The position numbers and the translations under genes were made by a program. 64,000 bases of DNA from an uncultured Latescibacterota bacterium (GTDB taxonomy: Bacteria; Latescibacterota; UBA2968): NCBI GenBank assembly GCA_958295785.1, contig OY282377.1, forward strand, positions 634,394 through 698,393, written 5' to 3'. The notes under the pieces are model-generated. The model saw only the letters and a program-made list of their open reading frames with translations. It had not been told where the DNA came from and searched no databases. Each line of letters starts with the position of its first letter. Position 1 is the first letter of the stretch. Shown here piece by piece: positions 28,500 to 37,034 of the stretch.

Positions 28500-28885
28500 C
28501 TTACTTAAAGCGTTTGGTTCTGCCTCCACGTTTGTTGCCTTTGATGCCTTCGGCGTCAAACGCTCAAATTATTCGCGTTTTCATACTTTTTTTCAACAGC
28601 AAAAAAAAGTAGGCAAAAAATGCCGCTCTCATGCGCCGAGGGACTGGCACAGCGCAAAACGCTTCGTTGCACACACGACATGCGTTGGCCTGCAAGGTGG
28701 GTTGCAAGAGGGAGGTTGGTTGCGAGACAGCCTTGCGCGCTGTGCGCGATGGCTTTATCTGATGGTTTTTTGGGATGGCCTGGTTGCCATGGCTTTTCTG
28801 AATGACTGCGGAACGTCAAGGGAATCATTTGCTGGCAACATAGCGCATCACATGAGGACAACAGCTATTCAATTTGGTATAAGAG
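28500..28885 (+). repeat. Long dispersed repeat, copy A
   Basis: About 385 bp shared with 33105-33400 and 54690-55105. Landmarks: GCGTTTGGTTCTGCC, an A/T-rich hairpin TACTTTTTTT/AAAAAAAAGTA (28584-28611), ATGCCGCTCTCATGCGCCGAG, ACGACATGCGTTGGCCTGC, GCGATGGCTTTATCTGATGG, ACGTCAAGGGAATCATTTGC, and an end CAATTTGGTATA. Short open frames here show no coding signature. It fills the gap between acnA and the zinc-finger gene. Confidence 0.85.
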
Positions 28886-28894
28886 AGGTGAAAA

Positions 28895-29134
28895 ATGAAC
28901 AAATGCACGCTTTGTCACAAGGGGCAATACCTGAACGAGCAAGTCGTGTTCAGTTCGCGGCGAGGCGACCAGCTCGTAGTGGTCGAAGGCGTTCCCGCGC
29001 TCGTTTGCGATGTGTGTGGTGACCGCGTCATTACCGAAGAGACCGCCCGCGAGATCGAGCGCGTCGCAACGGGTTCCCCTGTTGATTCAGTGCCTTTGTA
29101 CCGTTTTCCCCAACTCGACTTTGTTCATTCTTAG
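28895..29134 (+). CDS. YgiT-type zinc-finger protein
   Basis: A 79-residue protein with two CxxC pairs: CTLC near the N-terminus and CDVC near residue 40, the pattern of YgiT/MqsA-type zinc fingers. In this family the zinc module is usually an antitoxin half, often beside a DUF4258 toxin. No toxin-like frame was found upstream; upstream is the long repeat. The next gene, a Uma2 nuclease, starts 3-30 bp downstream and could be a partner. ATG 28895 is preceded by AGAGAGG. Confidence 0.75.
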   Translation: MNKCTLCHKGQYLNEQVVFSSRRGDQLVVVEGVPALVCDVCGDRVITEETAREIERVATGSPVDSVPLYRFPQLDFVHS

Positions 29135-29137
29135 GGT

Positions 29138-29737
29138 ATGCGCGATATTTTGGAGATCGTGGCAATGGAAACTGTCTTGCATTTTCAGCCCGTGCTTGAA
29201 TTGAGCGATGAGAAATTTTATGCGTTTTGCCAACTCAACCGCGACCTTTTCATCGAGCGCGATGCTCAGGGGGATATGATTGTGATGCCACCAGCGGGCG
29301 GGGAGACGAGCGAGCGCAATGCAGAGATTACGATGCAGTTGCGGATTTGGGCAAAAGGCGATGGCACAGGCGCGAGTTTTGATTCGTCGGGCGGGTTTCG
29401 ATTGCCTAATGGCGCAGTGCGTTCGCCGGATGCGGCGTGGATTGAATATACGCGGCTCAACGCATTGTCCGCATCAGAGCGGCGCAAGTTTATTCCGCTG
29501 TGTCCGGATTTTGCCATCGAATTGCGCTCGGCAAGTGATCCCTTGTCCCCATTGCAGGCGAAGCTGCGGGAGTATCTCGACAATGGCCTGAGTCTGGGAT
29601 GGTTGATCGATCCGGATACACAGCGCGTTTATGTGTATCGGCCCGGATTGCCCGTCGAAGAATTGGAGAAGCCCTCGCGCATTTCTGGGGATCCCATCTT
29701 GCGAGGATTGGAACTGGATTTGGATGAGATTTGGTGA
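29138..29737 (+). CDS. Uma2-family (PD-(D/E)XK) putative endonuclease
   Basis: A 199-residue DUF820/Uma2 protein. Family segments include GDMIVMPPAGGETSERNAEI, the active-site region VRSPDAAWI, CPDFAIELRSASD, LREYLDNGLSLGWLIDPD and VYVYRPG. The acidic and Lys-type positions of the PD-(D/E)XK core are partly kept (PDAAW; the usual ExxS is ELRSASD). Uma2 proteins are widespread putative nucleases in cyanobacteria and other repeat-rich genomes, with no clear role. GGAG at 29152-29155 supports ATG 29165 as the start; ATG 29138 is the longer option. Confidence 0.83.
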   Translation: MRDILEIVAMETVLHFQPVLELSDEKFYAFCQLNRDLFIERDAQGDMIVMPPAGGETSERNAEITMQLRIWAKGDGTGASFDSSGGFRLPNGAVRSPDAAWIEYTRLNALSASERRKFIPLCPDFAIELRSASDPLSPLQAKLREYLDNGLSLGWLIDPDTQRVYVYRPGLPVEELEKPSRISGDPILRGLELDLDEIW

Positions 29738-29775
29738 CGGAGTCGGTGGGGGCGCGAAAAGATGTACCCGATTTT

Positions 29776-30531
29776 TTATTTCGCTTTTGGTTTGGGAAAG
29801 TCGCCGTTGACGAGATGCTCGCCGCGCATTGTGGGTACCGCGTTGCTCCAGTTGAGTTGTGCTGCGTGGGCAACATCGGCGGCAAAGCCTTTGTCGCAGA
29901 GTTCCTGACCGCTGGGGCAGTGGGTCAAAGCGGCGGGTAAGTCGTCGCGCAGGTGGATGAACGCGCCTTCGCATGCCCGCGCTTCGGGTGATTTTTCGCA
30001 GGAGAGATAGGATATGATCGCGCCCGCACCCAGGTCGTCTTCCAAGGCCTGGCGCAATGGCCCGTCTGCATCGGGATCGACATAGCGTTCTCCGCAGGAT
30101 AGGATGGTGATGGCGCGCTCGGTCGTCTGTAAGACGTGGGAAAGCGCGTGGGCAACGGATTGGGCGTTGAGCAACGCGCCCACGAGCAGGATGGGGACGC
30201 GACGGGCATACCGAATGCAGGTCGCGCCATTGGGCGAGGCGAGCACAATGCGCGTGTGGGATTCTATGTTGAGATAGGTGAGTGGGGAAAGCGAGAACCG
30301 GCCTTTTGCGGGGACATCTTCGCGGCCCACGGCGCACTCGGCGTTGACGCGTTGCGCGTAGGTTGCAGTATCTTCGCCTTTGGCGCGGGGGAAGACAACA
30401 CCGCCGTTGTGGATGGCGGTAATGGTTGAAGTGGAGAAGTTGAGGGTATCAACTATGACGAGGACATCGCCGCGTTGTGCGGCTTCTCGCGCACCCCGTT
30501 GGCCTCTGGCGAGTTGGCAGCGATAGGTCAC
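29776..30531 (-). CDS. comB: ComB-like 2-phosphosulfolactate phosphatase
   Basis: A 251-residue ComB-family protein; ComB removes phosphate from 2-phosphosulfolactate in coenzyme M synthesis. Typical segments: VLVIVDTLNFSTSTITAIHNGG, IVLASPNGATC, LLVGALLNAQSVA and ILSCGERY. In bacteria without coenzyme M the family is common and its substrate uncertain. The start is taken as GTG 30531, overlapping the TGA of the upstream oxidoreductase (GTGA), a sign of translational coupling. No comA, comC or comDE is in the window. Confidence 0.8.
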   Translation of the reverse strand: MTYRCQLARGQRGAREAAQRGDVLVIVDTLNFSTSTITAIHNGGVVFPRAKGEDTATYAQRVNAECAVGREDVPAKGRFSLSPLTYLNIESHTRIVLASPNGATCIRYARRVPILLVGALLNAQSVAHALSHVLQTTERAITILSCGERYVDPDADGPLRQALEDDLGAGAIISYLSCEKSPEARACEGAFIHLRDDLPAALTHCPSGQELCDKGFAADVAHAAQLNWSNAVPTMRGEHLVNGDFPKPKAK

Positions 30532-31913
30532 GAGGCGGATTCCCCGAGAAAATGGGCGTCCTGTTTTTTGCGAAGCATCCACAGCGGGTCGTTGTCTTGG
30601 GCACAAATCGCGCTTGCGGTGATCAGGGCGCCCGCGGGAACCTCCCGGCTGAGGGTATTGCCACTCGCCATGTGAAAAGGAAGGGGATTGTCGGGCGCGA
30701 CAGGCAGGGCAGGGCGCATGAGGTATTCGAGATTTGTGCTGTGATCCGTGCCGATTTGGTCGCCGGTTTTGAGGGGTTCTTTTGCGCGGGCCACAATGTC
30801 AAAGCACGGCCGGTAATGGAGCGCGCCCGTGGGCAGGTTTAAGAGGCCCGCGACGAGGGTGGTGATGGGGGTTTCCACGCCGCAGAGGTGATAGGGGCGG
30901 TAGATGAGGGCCGTCGTGCCTTTTGCGTTGGAGATGAGTCCTTTGGTGGTGAGGATGCGCCGCGAGTAATCGTTTTCACACGCAACGACGATAAAGACCC
31001 CGCCGCCGAGGCCGGGTTCATGTGCTCGGCGCAGGCAGGAGACGCAGTCGATGACGCCGCGCTGCGACAAGATGCCGCCGTCTTCTTTGGGGGCGAGCAC
31101 TTCCGGGATTTCAACGGTGCGAACAATGGGGGTATGCAGGGTTTCTACATCGGGCACCAGGCCAGTGGCATTGGCGGCGATAGTCAATTCGGTGATGTCG
31201 TAGCCGGCAATGGCGCCGCGTTGCCCAAGGGTTTTGCGGCGTTGTGCAACATGAGCCGAGGGGCCTTCGGCTGTTTGGGCCGCAAAGATGCGCTGATCTG
31301 GAATGTGGATTTTGCCTTTGGACCAAACAATGGCGTTGGCTTCCGGGTCGTACACGCGATCCGAATCGAGGGATTTGCCGCCGCAGAGGACTTCGAGGCC
31401 CAGGTCGCGCGTCCATTGGACGAGGCCCATGAGCAAGCCGTGCTGGTCCCCATCGACAGCGGTATAGACCAGGCCCGCTTCATCTGCGCGGTGTTTGAGG
31501 ATGGGGCCTACGGTGACGTCGGTTTCTTTGGAGACCATGGCGACGTGTTTGCCGTGTCGGATGGCTTCAAGGCCGTGTTGCGCGCCCGCGCTTGCGATCC
31601 CTGTGGATTCCACGATGACGTCGAGGGGCAAGTCCATCATTTGCATGGCATCGGTGAGAATGACGTGTTTGCCCCGTTCTATGGCTTCGGTGGCCTGTTT
31701 GCCGGTGTCGGCGATGATCGTTTTGTCAGAATCCAACCCCGCGTGATGGTATGCGTTTTGGGCCGCGTCTGGGTTGGTGTCACAGACCACGGGCACGTCG
31801 AGTTGATCGACAACGCGCGATTGCGTGACGAGGGCGGTGGCGTATTGCCCAGTGCCAATGACGCCAACGCGCACGGTGCGGTCAATTTGGGCGAAGAGTT
31901 GGTGGTAGATCAT
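30528..31913 (-). CDS. NAD(P)-dependent oxidoreductase with C-terminal SAF domain
   Basis: A 461-residue protein. The N-terminal Rossmann domain has VGVIGTGQYATALV, the central part resembles homoserine-dehydrogenase-like oxidoreductases (VIVESTGIASAGAQH, VSKETDVTVGP), and the C-terminal region (about 370-450) resembles a SAF domain (GDQIG ... GNTLSREVPAGALITASAI). Members are often annotated as SAF-domain or homoserine dehydrogenase-like proteins; substrate unknown. Start ATG 31913 has AAGGA upstream; the longer frame runs into the IS boundary. It is coupled to the ComB-like gene. IS copy 2 lies 37 bp upstream of its start. Confidence 0.75.
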   Translation of the reverse strand: MIYHQLFAQIDRTVRVGVIGTGQYATALVTQSRVVDQLDVPVVCDTNPDAAQNAYHHAGLDSDKTIIADTGKQATEAIERGKHVILTDAMQMMDLPLDVIVESTGIASAGAQHGLEAIRHGKHVAMVSKETDVTVGPILKHRADEAGLVYTAVDGDQHGLLMGLVQWTRDLGLEVLCGGKSLDSDRVYDPEANAIVWSKGKIHIPDQRIFAAQTAEGPSAHVAQRRKTLGQRGAIAGYDITELTIAANATGLVPDVETLHTPIVRTVEIPEVLAPKEDGGILSQRGVIDCVSCLRRAHEPGLGGGVFIVVACENDYSRRILTTKGLISNAKGTTALIYRPYHLCGVETPITTLVAGLLNLPTGALHYRPCFDIVARAKEPLKTGDQIGTDHSTNLEYLMRPALPVAPDNPLPFHMASGNTLSREVPAGALITASAICAQDNDPLWMLRKKQDAHFLGESAS

Positions 31914-31945
31914 GGTCGGTTCCTTGGAGCGAGTGTTTATACCAA

Positions 31946-33047
31946 TTTGATAGGACTTACGCATGCTGAGTTAAAAAAGGGTGCAATTCCGTAAAATTTA
32001 TCACTTTGAGGAGGTGTCAATGGACCGACCGACGCGTTTGGATTACTGTCAGTATCTGCTTAGCAGTCCCCTCAACGATACCCTGACCCATTTCGCCGAC
32101 CATAGCGAAGGGTTCAGTCATGATATGATCAACCGCTATCTCGCCGGTGATCGTATCCCGCCCCGCTTGGTGTGGGAACACGTCAAAGACCACATCGCGT
32201 TGACGCCTGAAGGCTATGTGATCTTTGATGACACGGTTTTAGACAAGCGACACGCGCGCAAGATCGCGTGAGTGCGCCGTCAATATAGCGGCAACGCCCA
32301 AGGCGTCATCAATGGCATCGGGGTGGTCACATGTGTCTATGTCAATCCGCAACAGGATCGGTTCTGGCTGATTGACTATCGGATTTATGACCCGCAAGGC
32401 GATGGCAAAACCAAATTGGATCATCTCAAGGACATGCTCTCTGGGTTGGTCTATCAGAAGCGCCTTCCTTTTACCGGGGTCTTGATGGACAGTGGGTATG
32501 CGACTAAAACGGTCATGCGACACATAGAGCAGATGCAAAAAACCTATTATTGTCCCCTCAAGACGAACCGGCGCGTGGACGATTCGGCAGGCACAACCCC
32601 CTACCAGCGCGTAGATAGCTTAACTTGGACGAAAGCGCAACGCAAACAAGGCAAGTCAATTAAAATCAGAGGGTTTCCCAAAGACCACAAAGTGAAATTA
32701 TTCCGGGTGGCGTCTGCTGCCAGACGCACGGCGTATGTCGTGACCAACGACCATGCTCAAAACGATTCTTCAGTGGTACAACAGGTGTGTCACCAAAGAT
32801 GGAAAATTGAGCAATTTCACCGCGAAGTCAAACAGGTAACCGGGCTTGAAAAGTGTCAATGCCGGTTGGCACGCATTGTACGAAATCATATTGGGTGTGC
32901 GATGTTCGTTTGGATAAGACTCGAGCAGGTGGCCTATCAAACAGGACAAACCATTTATCAAGTCAAATACCGAGGGCTGGCTGACTTCTTGAGACAACAA
33001 CTCAAAGCACCTCATATTCCAATGGTGATTGCGTAAGTCCTATTTGA
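31946..33047 (+). mobile_element. IS copy 2 with 5-bp target duplication
   Basis: The element spans 31951-33042 (1092 bp). The 13-bp terminal inverted repeats TAGGACTTACGCA/TGCGTAAGTCCTA are perfect, and the target TTTGA is duplicated at 31946-31950 and 33043-33047. The target lay in ATACCAATTTGATTTTTA, a motif seen also at the ends of the long dispersed repeat. The transposase reads fully except for one TGA. Confidence 0.92.
32020..33036 (+). CDS. DDE transposase (IS4/IS701-like) with one in-frame TGA
   Basis: From ATG 32020 (preceded by GAGGAGG) the reading frame runs 83 codons to TGA 32269-32271 and then continues in the same frame from GTG 32272 to 33036. DDE residues: first Asp in FDDTVLDK, second in VLMDSGYA, Glu in WKIEQFHREVKQ. 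Family segments RRQYSGN, DYRIYDPQGDGKTKLDH, FPKDHKVKLFRV and CQCRLARIVRNHIGCAMFVW are all kept. Only the TGA interrupts; related proteins have a Leu-type residue there, by my memory. It could be read through, made as two pieces, or be a dead copy. The other copy has the same TGA. Confidence 0.8.
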
Positions 33048-33471
33048 TTTTTATTTTTCCGTATCCTGCCTCCCATCAGGGAGGAATGAGGAACAAGCGT
33101 TCCGTAGAGATCATGCGTTGCTTGCCTCAAGCGTTTGGTCCTAACTCCTCGTTGGTTGCCTTCGATGCCTTCGGCGACCGACTTTTTTTCACCAGCAAAA
33201 AAAAGTAGGCAAAAAATGCCGCTCTCATGCGCCGAGAGGCTTGCACAGCGCAAAGCGCTTTGCGGGTCGCACGACATGCGTTGGCCTGCGAAGGAAGTTG
33301 CAAGAGGGAGGGGGGTTGCGAGACGGCCTTGCGCGCTGTGCGCGATGGCTTTATCGGATGGTCTTTTGTGATGGCATTTTTGTGATGGCTTCTTTGAATG
33401 ACTGCGTAGCAGTTCATCGAAGTGCGTCGGGTTTTGGAGGTGTTGGGCGGGGACTGACTGCTGACCACTTT
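33048..33471. other. Intergenic region filled by the long repeat (copy B)
   Basis: No gene. It contains copy B of the long repeat (about 33105-33400). After about 33400 the sequence diverges from copies A and C, and the repeat's conserved 3' part is missing. Confidence 0.6.
33105..33400 (+). repeat. Long dispersed repeat, copy B (3'-truncated)
   Basis: Shares with copies A and C the TTGCCTTCGATGCCTTCGG stretch, the A/T hairpin (33181-33207), ATGCCGCTCTCATGCGCCGAG, ACGACATGCGTTGGCCTGCG, CTTGCGCGCTGTGCGCGATG and TTTGAATGACTGCG, then loses similarity before the ACGTCAAGGGAATCATTTGC segment. Confidence 0.82.
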
Positions 33472-34077
33472 TTAAATATTTCCCCGTGCTTTGAGCAGAG
33501 TGATGATTTGCCGTGCGGCCTGTTGCGGCGTGCTGTCAACAGTGTGAATGACGAGTTCGGGGTTTTCAGGCGGTTCGTACGGGTCGGAGATGCCCGTGAA
33601 ATTGGGGATTTCACCGGCGCGTGCTTTTTTGTACAGCCCTTTGGGATCGCGTTTTTCACACACCTTGAGGGGCGTGTTGATGAAGACTTCGATGAAGTCG
33701 TTGTCAGCCATCAATTCGCGCACGGCATCGCGGTCCGTGCGGTAGGGGCTTACAAAGCTGGAGAGGGTGATCATGCCCGCGTCTGCAAAGAGTTTGCCCA
33801 CTTCGCCGATGCGACGGATGTTTTCAGCGCGGTCTTCGGCTGAGAAGCCGAGGTTTTTATTGAGGCCGTGGCGGATGTTGTCGCCGTCGAGCACATACGC
33901 CATGCGCCCGCGTTCAACCAAGGCGTGTTCAACGGTGAATGCGAGGGTGCTTTTGCCCGAACTGGGCAAGCCGGTGAGCCAGATCAGCACGCCCTTTTGT
34001 TTGAGCAGGGCCTCGCGCTGTTCACGCGCCACCTGGCCTTCGTGCCAGACGATATTGGTGGCTTTAACTTCTGCCAA
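33472..34077 (-). CDS. cysC: Adenylyl-sulfate (APS) kinase
   Basis: A 201-residue APS kinase, phosphorylating APS to PAPS with ATP. P-loop GLPSSGKST, LDGDNIRHGLNKNLGFS, AENIRRIGEVGKLFADAG, FVSPYRTDRDAVREL, the lid-like DPKGLYKKARAGEIPNFTGISDPYEPP and IHTVD are all characteristic. No ATG lies at the right place. TTG 34077 is the likely start because AGGAGG sits 6 bases upstream. The gene follows the kinase-SUMF1 gene in the same direction. No ATP sulfurylase is in the window, so PAPS may serve sulfation or assimilation; unknown. Confidence 0.93.
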   Translation of the reverse strand: MAEVKATNIVWHEGQVAREQREALLKQKGVLIWLTGLPSSGKSTLAFTVEHALVERGRMAYVLDGDNIRHGLNKNLGFSAEDRAENIRRIGEVGKLFADAGMITLSSFVSPYRTDRDAVRELMADNDFIEVFINTPLKVCEKRDPKGLYKKARAGEIPNFTGISDPYEPPENPELVIHTVDSTPQQAARQIITLLKARGNI

Positions 34078-34159
34078 GAGATGCCTCCTGTGTTTGTAAG
34101 AAGATGAAAGGGCCTCGAAAGCCCTTAATATCAAAAAATTTCGTTCAGAGCCTGCTCCC

Positions 34160-34298
34160 TCGATTGAGGGGTAAGGGTTGAAAGATTGACAGAATATATG
34201 TATCCCGTTCATCCATGTCAGTCGCAAGATATGGTGGGGCAGAAGCGAGATGCCGTGCCAAGTCGTTTTGCTGATTGCTGACGATGGAGTTGGCCTGC
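34160..34298 (+). repeat. Direct repeat A1 (right-hand partner A2 at 37035-37193)
   Basis: About 139 bp beginning near GATTGAGGGGTAAGGGTTGAA, with TCCCGTTCATCCATGTCAGT in the middle, ending GGAGTTGGCCTGC. It matches 37035-37193 with few differences. The pair brackets the kinase-SUMF1 gene. Confidence 0.9.
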
Positions 34299-34396
34299 GA
34301 AAAAAAAATTGAACACCCCACGCAAGACTTTTCTACAAAATCCACACCCTTTCCCAGTAAAAAAACAAAAGAGGTAAAGAGGTAAAGAGGCAAGAC

Positions 34397-37009
34397 TTAA
34401 AAGCGCCGGGCAACTCGAAAACCATGGTTGTAGCGCCGGAGCCCGGTGGTGCTCCTGTTGCGGTAAGCCGAGCGCAGATTCCTGGGTTCGTTGACCCAAG
34501 AACCGCCACGCAACACGCGAGAAGAGCAATCGCCACGCTCCCACGCTGAACCGTCACTAGGCATGCCCGGGCGCCTCGACGGGCGCCTCGACATTGCCCA
34601 CACGGGCCGCTCCCACGCTGAACCGTCACCAGGCGCGCCTAAATAGCTCGTATTCCAACAATCCTGCGTCCATTCCCATACATTCCCGTGAACATCGTAC
34701 AATCCAAACGCATTTGACGAAAATGAACCCACAGGCACGGTCTTCTTGCGATACATCCCTTTCCTGCCAGAACCATACGTGTAATTTCCATGGTAGTTCG
34801 CTTGAGACGTCGAGATCGTCTCACCAAAGTGAAAAGGGGTACTCGTTCCTGCACGCGCCACATACTCCCATTCCGATTCGCTCAACAAACGATAGGATTG
34901 ACCCGTCTTGGAAGACAACCAAGACACATAAGACCAGGCATCATCCCAACTTACATTGATCACAGGACGACGACCGCGACCCCAACCCATATCACTTGGA
35001 CGATACCCGTTGCACCCACCCGACGCCACGCACGCATCCCATTCGGCAAACGTTACTTCATACACTCCCACGGCCAACCGATAACCGATCTCAACACGAT
35101 GCTGAGGCCCTTCATCATTATTACGACCCTCCTCACTTGATGGCGAACCCATCATAAATGAACCTGTTGGCACTTCTACCATCACGGGGCACTCCGAGCA
35201 GTCCTTGAATGTCTCGCCTGCTCGCGCTACGCCTGCTCGCGCTATAAGTGTTGCATTTGCCAAACGCTTTTCCAAATCATCCAACACAGACGCATCGGCA
35301 TCAACCCCACGAATGCGAGACACATAATCAGACGCAGAGCTTAAATTTTCACCCGACAAGGCGGCCTCAAACTGCGACACATACTCATCAACCTGACGCT
35401 TGATCTCGGCCTGACGCTTGATCTCGGCTTGACGCGCTGCCTCTTCGGCCTGACGCTTGATCTTGGCCTGACGCGCTGCCTCTTGTGCTTGCCCCAACCG
35501 ACGCTCCAATTCGACTAACACGGGCGCATCCGAATCCACCAGACGAATACGAGACACATAATCAGATGCAGAGCTTAAATCTCCACCCGCCAAGGCGGCC
35601 TTAAACTGAGACACATACTCATCAATCTGACGCCTGATCTTGGCCTGACGCGCTACCTCTTGTGCTTGCCCCAACCGACGCTCCAATTCGACTAACACGG
35701 GCGCATCCGAATCCACCAGACGAATACGAGACACATAAGCAGACGCCGAATACAAATCTCCCCGAGACAACGCATCTTCAAACATATCCGCATAACGAGA
35801 GATTTGTCTATCTATTGCCTTGACTTCGGCCCGACGGTCTATCTCTCCGATGACCCAATACCCAACCAAGCCGACCACTACAAGCACCACAAACGCACCC
35901 AACGCCACCCACACCCCCTTGCCACGTGCCTTCGCTTTCTGACGTTCTTCTCTCTCTTTCTGTTCTCTCTCTTTCTGTTCTCTCTCTTTCTGTTCTCTCT
36001 CTTTCTGTTCTCTCTCTTTCTGTTCTCTCTCTTTCTGTTCTCTCTCTTTCTGTTCTCTCTCTTTCTGTTCTCTCTCTTTCTGTTCTCTCTCTTTCTGTTC
36101 TCTCTCTTTCTGTTCTCTCTCTTTCTGACGTTCTTCTTCTATCTCGGCACGCCACGCATAGATGGTTTGCGGACGATCCTCCTTATTCACTTGGAGCGCG
36201 TGATCTATCGCCGACAGAAAGCCCCGGCTCGCTTGATCCTCGTTGCATCGCTCGGCAATGGGAACCAGTTCATCATTTTCTCTCCTATCTATGGCTTCAT
36301 CGGGCACCGCGCCCGTCAAGGCGTGATAGCATACCGCACCCAACGCATAGAGATCCGTCCAAGGCCCTTGATCCCCACGGGTCGAATACTGCTCAACAGG
36401 CGCGTAGCCCGGCGTCATGATGCGTGTAAAGGCACGGGTCCTGGCCCCTATCGCCTGACGCGCCGCGCCAAAGTCTATCAACACAGGCAAACCATCCTCG
36501 GCGCGAATGATGATGTTGGCCGGCTTGATGTCTCGATGAAGGAATTTTGCCCCATGCACGACTTTCAACCCATCTAGCAACGGAAATAGAATCTCCTTGA
36601 GTTCGCCTTCAGTCAGCACCCCTTTGCGGTTGAGAAAGTCCAACAAGGTCTCGCCCTCGGCGTATTCCATCACGATATACGCCGTGCCATGCGCTTGAAA
36701 AAAGTGTTGCACGCGCACGATGTTCGGATGCTGAAACCGCGCCAAAATTCGGGCTTCGTCGATCAAGCGATCCAATCCCCACTGAAAATTCTCCGTAGCC
36801 TGAGACGACTGCGGCACCACAGACAGGTCGCTTTTGCGGGTCGCCAAGTCAGTCGGAAAATACTCTTTGATCGCCACGGGAATATCCAACGCGAGATTCC
36901 GGCCGAGATAGGTCATCCCAAACCCGCCGTGCCCGAGAACGCGCTGAAACTCAAAATCCCCAATGCGCGTGCCCTGCGGCAAGGTCAATTTGTGTTGTGC
37001 ATCGTTCAT
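34397..37009 (-). CDS. Ser/Thr protein kinase with transmembrane helix and SUMF1-type C-terminal domain
   Basis: An 870-residue protein. Kinase domain, residues 20-285: glycine loop LGHGGFGMTY, Lys48 in VAIK, HRD at 158-160, DFG at 179-181, MTPGYAPVEQY. Residues 296-357 are KEREQ repeats (a likely charged helix). A single membrane helix lies at about 365-387, followed by three similar segments of about 65 residues with YVSRIR-VDSDA-VLVELERRL, then a SUMF1/FGE-like domain (about 625-868; VPTGSFMMGSPSSEEG, NVWEWTQD, RVLRGGSW, HGFRVAR). The cysteine pair of true formylglycine-generating enzymes is not present after GGSW. Start ATG 37009 has AAGGAG upstream. Likely a membrane sensor kinase with a ligand-type outer domain. 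Confidence 0.92.
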   Translation of the reverse strand: MNDAQHKLTLPQGTRIGDFEFQRVLGHGGFGMTYLGRNLALDIPVAIKEYFPTDLATRKSDLSVVPQSSQATENFQWGLDRLIDEARILARFQHPNIVRVQHFFQAHGTAYIVMEYAEGETLLDFLNRKGVLTEGELKEILFPLLDGLKVVHGAKFLHRDIKPANIIIRAEDGLPVLIDFGAARQAIGARTRAFTRIMTPGYAPVEQYSTRGDQGPWTDLYALGAVCYHALTGAVPDEAIDRRENDELVPIAERCNEDQASRGFLSAIDHALQVNKEDRPQTIYAWRAEIEEERQKEREQKEREQKEREQKEREQKEREQKEREQKEREQKEREQKEREQKEREQKEREQKEREERQKAKARGKGVWVALGAFVVLVVVGLVGYWVIGEIDRRAEVKAIDRQISRYADMFEDALSRGDLYSASAYVSRIRLVDSDAPVLVELERRLGQAQEVARQAKIRRQIDEYVSQFKAALAGGDLSSASDYVSRIRLVDSDAPVLVELERRLGQAQEAARQAKIKRQAEEAARQAEIKRQAEIKRQVDEYVSQFEAALSGENLSSASDYVSRIRGVDADASVLDDLEKRLANATLIARAGVARAGETFKDCSECPVMVEVPTGSFMMGSPSSEEGRNNDEGPQHRVEIGYRLAVGVYEVTFAEWDACVASGGCNGYRPSDMGWGRGRRPVINVSWDDAWSYVSWLSSKTGQSYRLLSESEWEYVARAGTSTPFHFGETISTSQANYHGNYTYGSGRKGMYRKKTVPVGSFSSNAFGLYDVHGNVWEWTQDCWNTSYLGAPGDGSAWERPVWAMSRRPSRRPGMPSDGSAWERGDCSSRVLRGGSWVNEPRNLRSAYRNRSTTGLRRYNHGFRVARRF
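34536..34629 (-). repeat. In-frame 72-bp duplication inside SUMF1 domain
   Basis: The 22-base block coding DGSAWER occurs at 34536 and 34608 (72 bp apart, 24 codons). Between them lies GGGCGCCTCGAC repeated twice in tandem. The result is an inserted segment with SRRPSRRPG. Related domains normally have one DGSAWERGDCSSRV. Confidence 0.8.
35951..36126 (-). repeat. 15-bp tandem repeat coding KEREQ
   Basis: Eleven perfect copies of the 15-bp unit read as TCTCTCTTTCTGTTC on the + strand, with partial units at the ends, code for (KEREQ)11 between kinase and membrane helix. Copy number changes by slippage would keep the frame. Confidence 0.95.
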
Positions 37010-37034
37010 CGCGTCTCCTTTGGTACCAAGCCCG

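Noticed and set aside
28556-28861. Small protein gene on the minus strand with SAHESGIFCLLFF
   Set aside because: The same reading occurs in all long-repeat copies with frame breaks, so it is a repeat artefact, not a gene.
32269-32271. Reassigned TGA codon for the whole organism
   Set aside because: Several intact host genes here end in TGA at normal lengths (for example the SpoU methyltransferase and the SAF oxidoreductase), so TGA is a normal stop.
35951-36126. Separate + strand protein of repeated LSVLS/FSLFL residues
   Set aside because: It is the antisense of the KEREQ repeat within the kinase gene.
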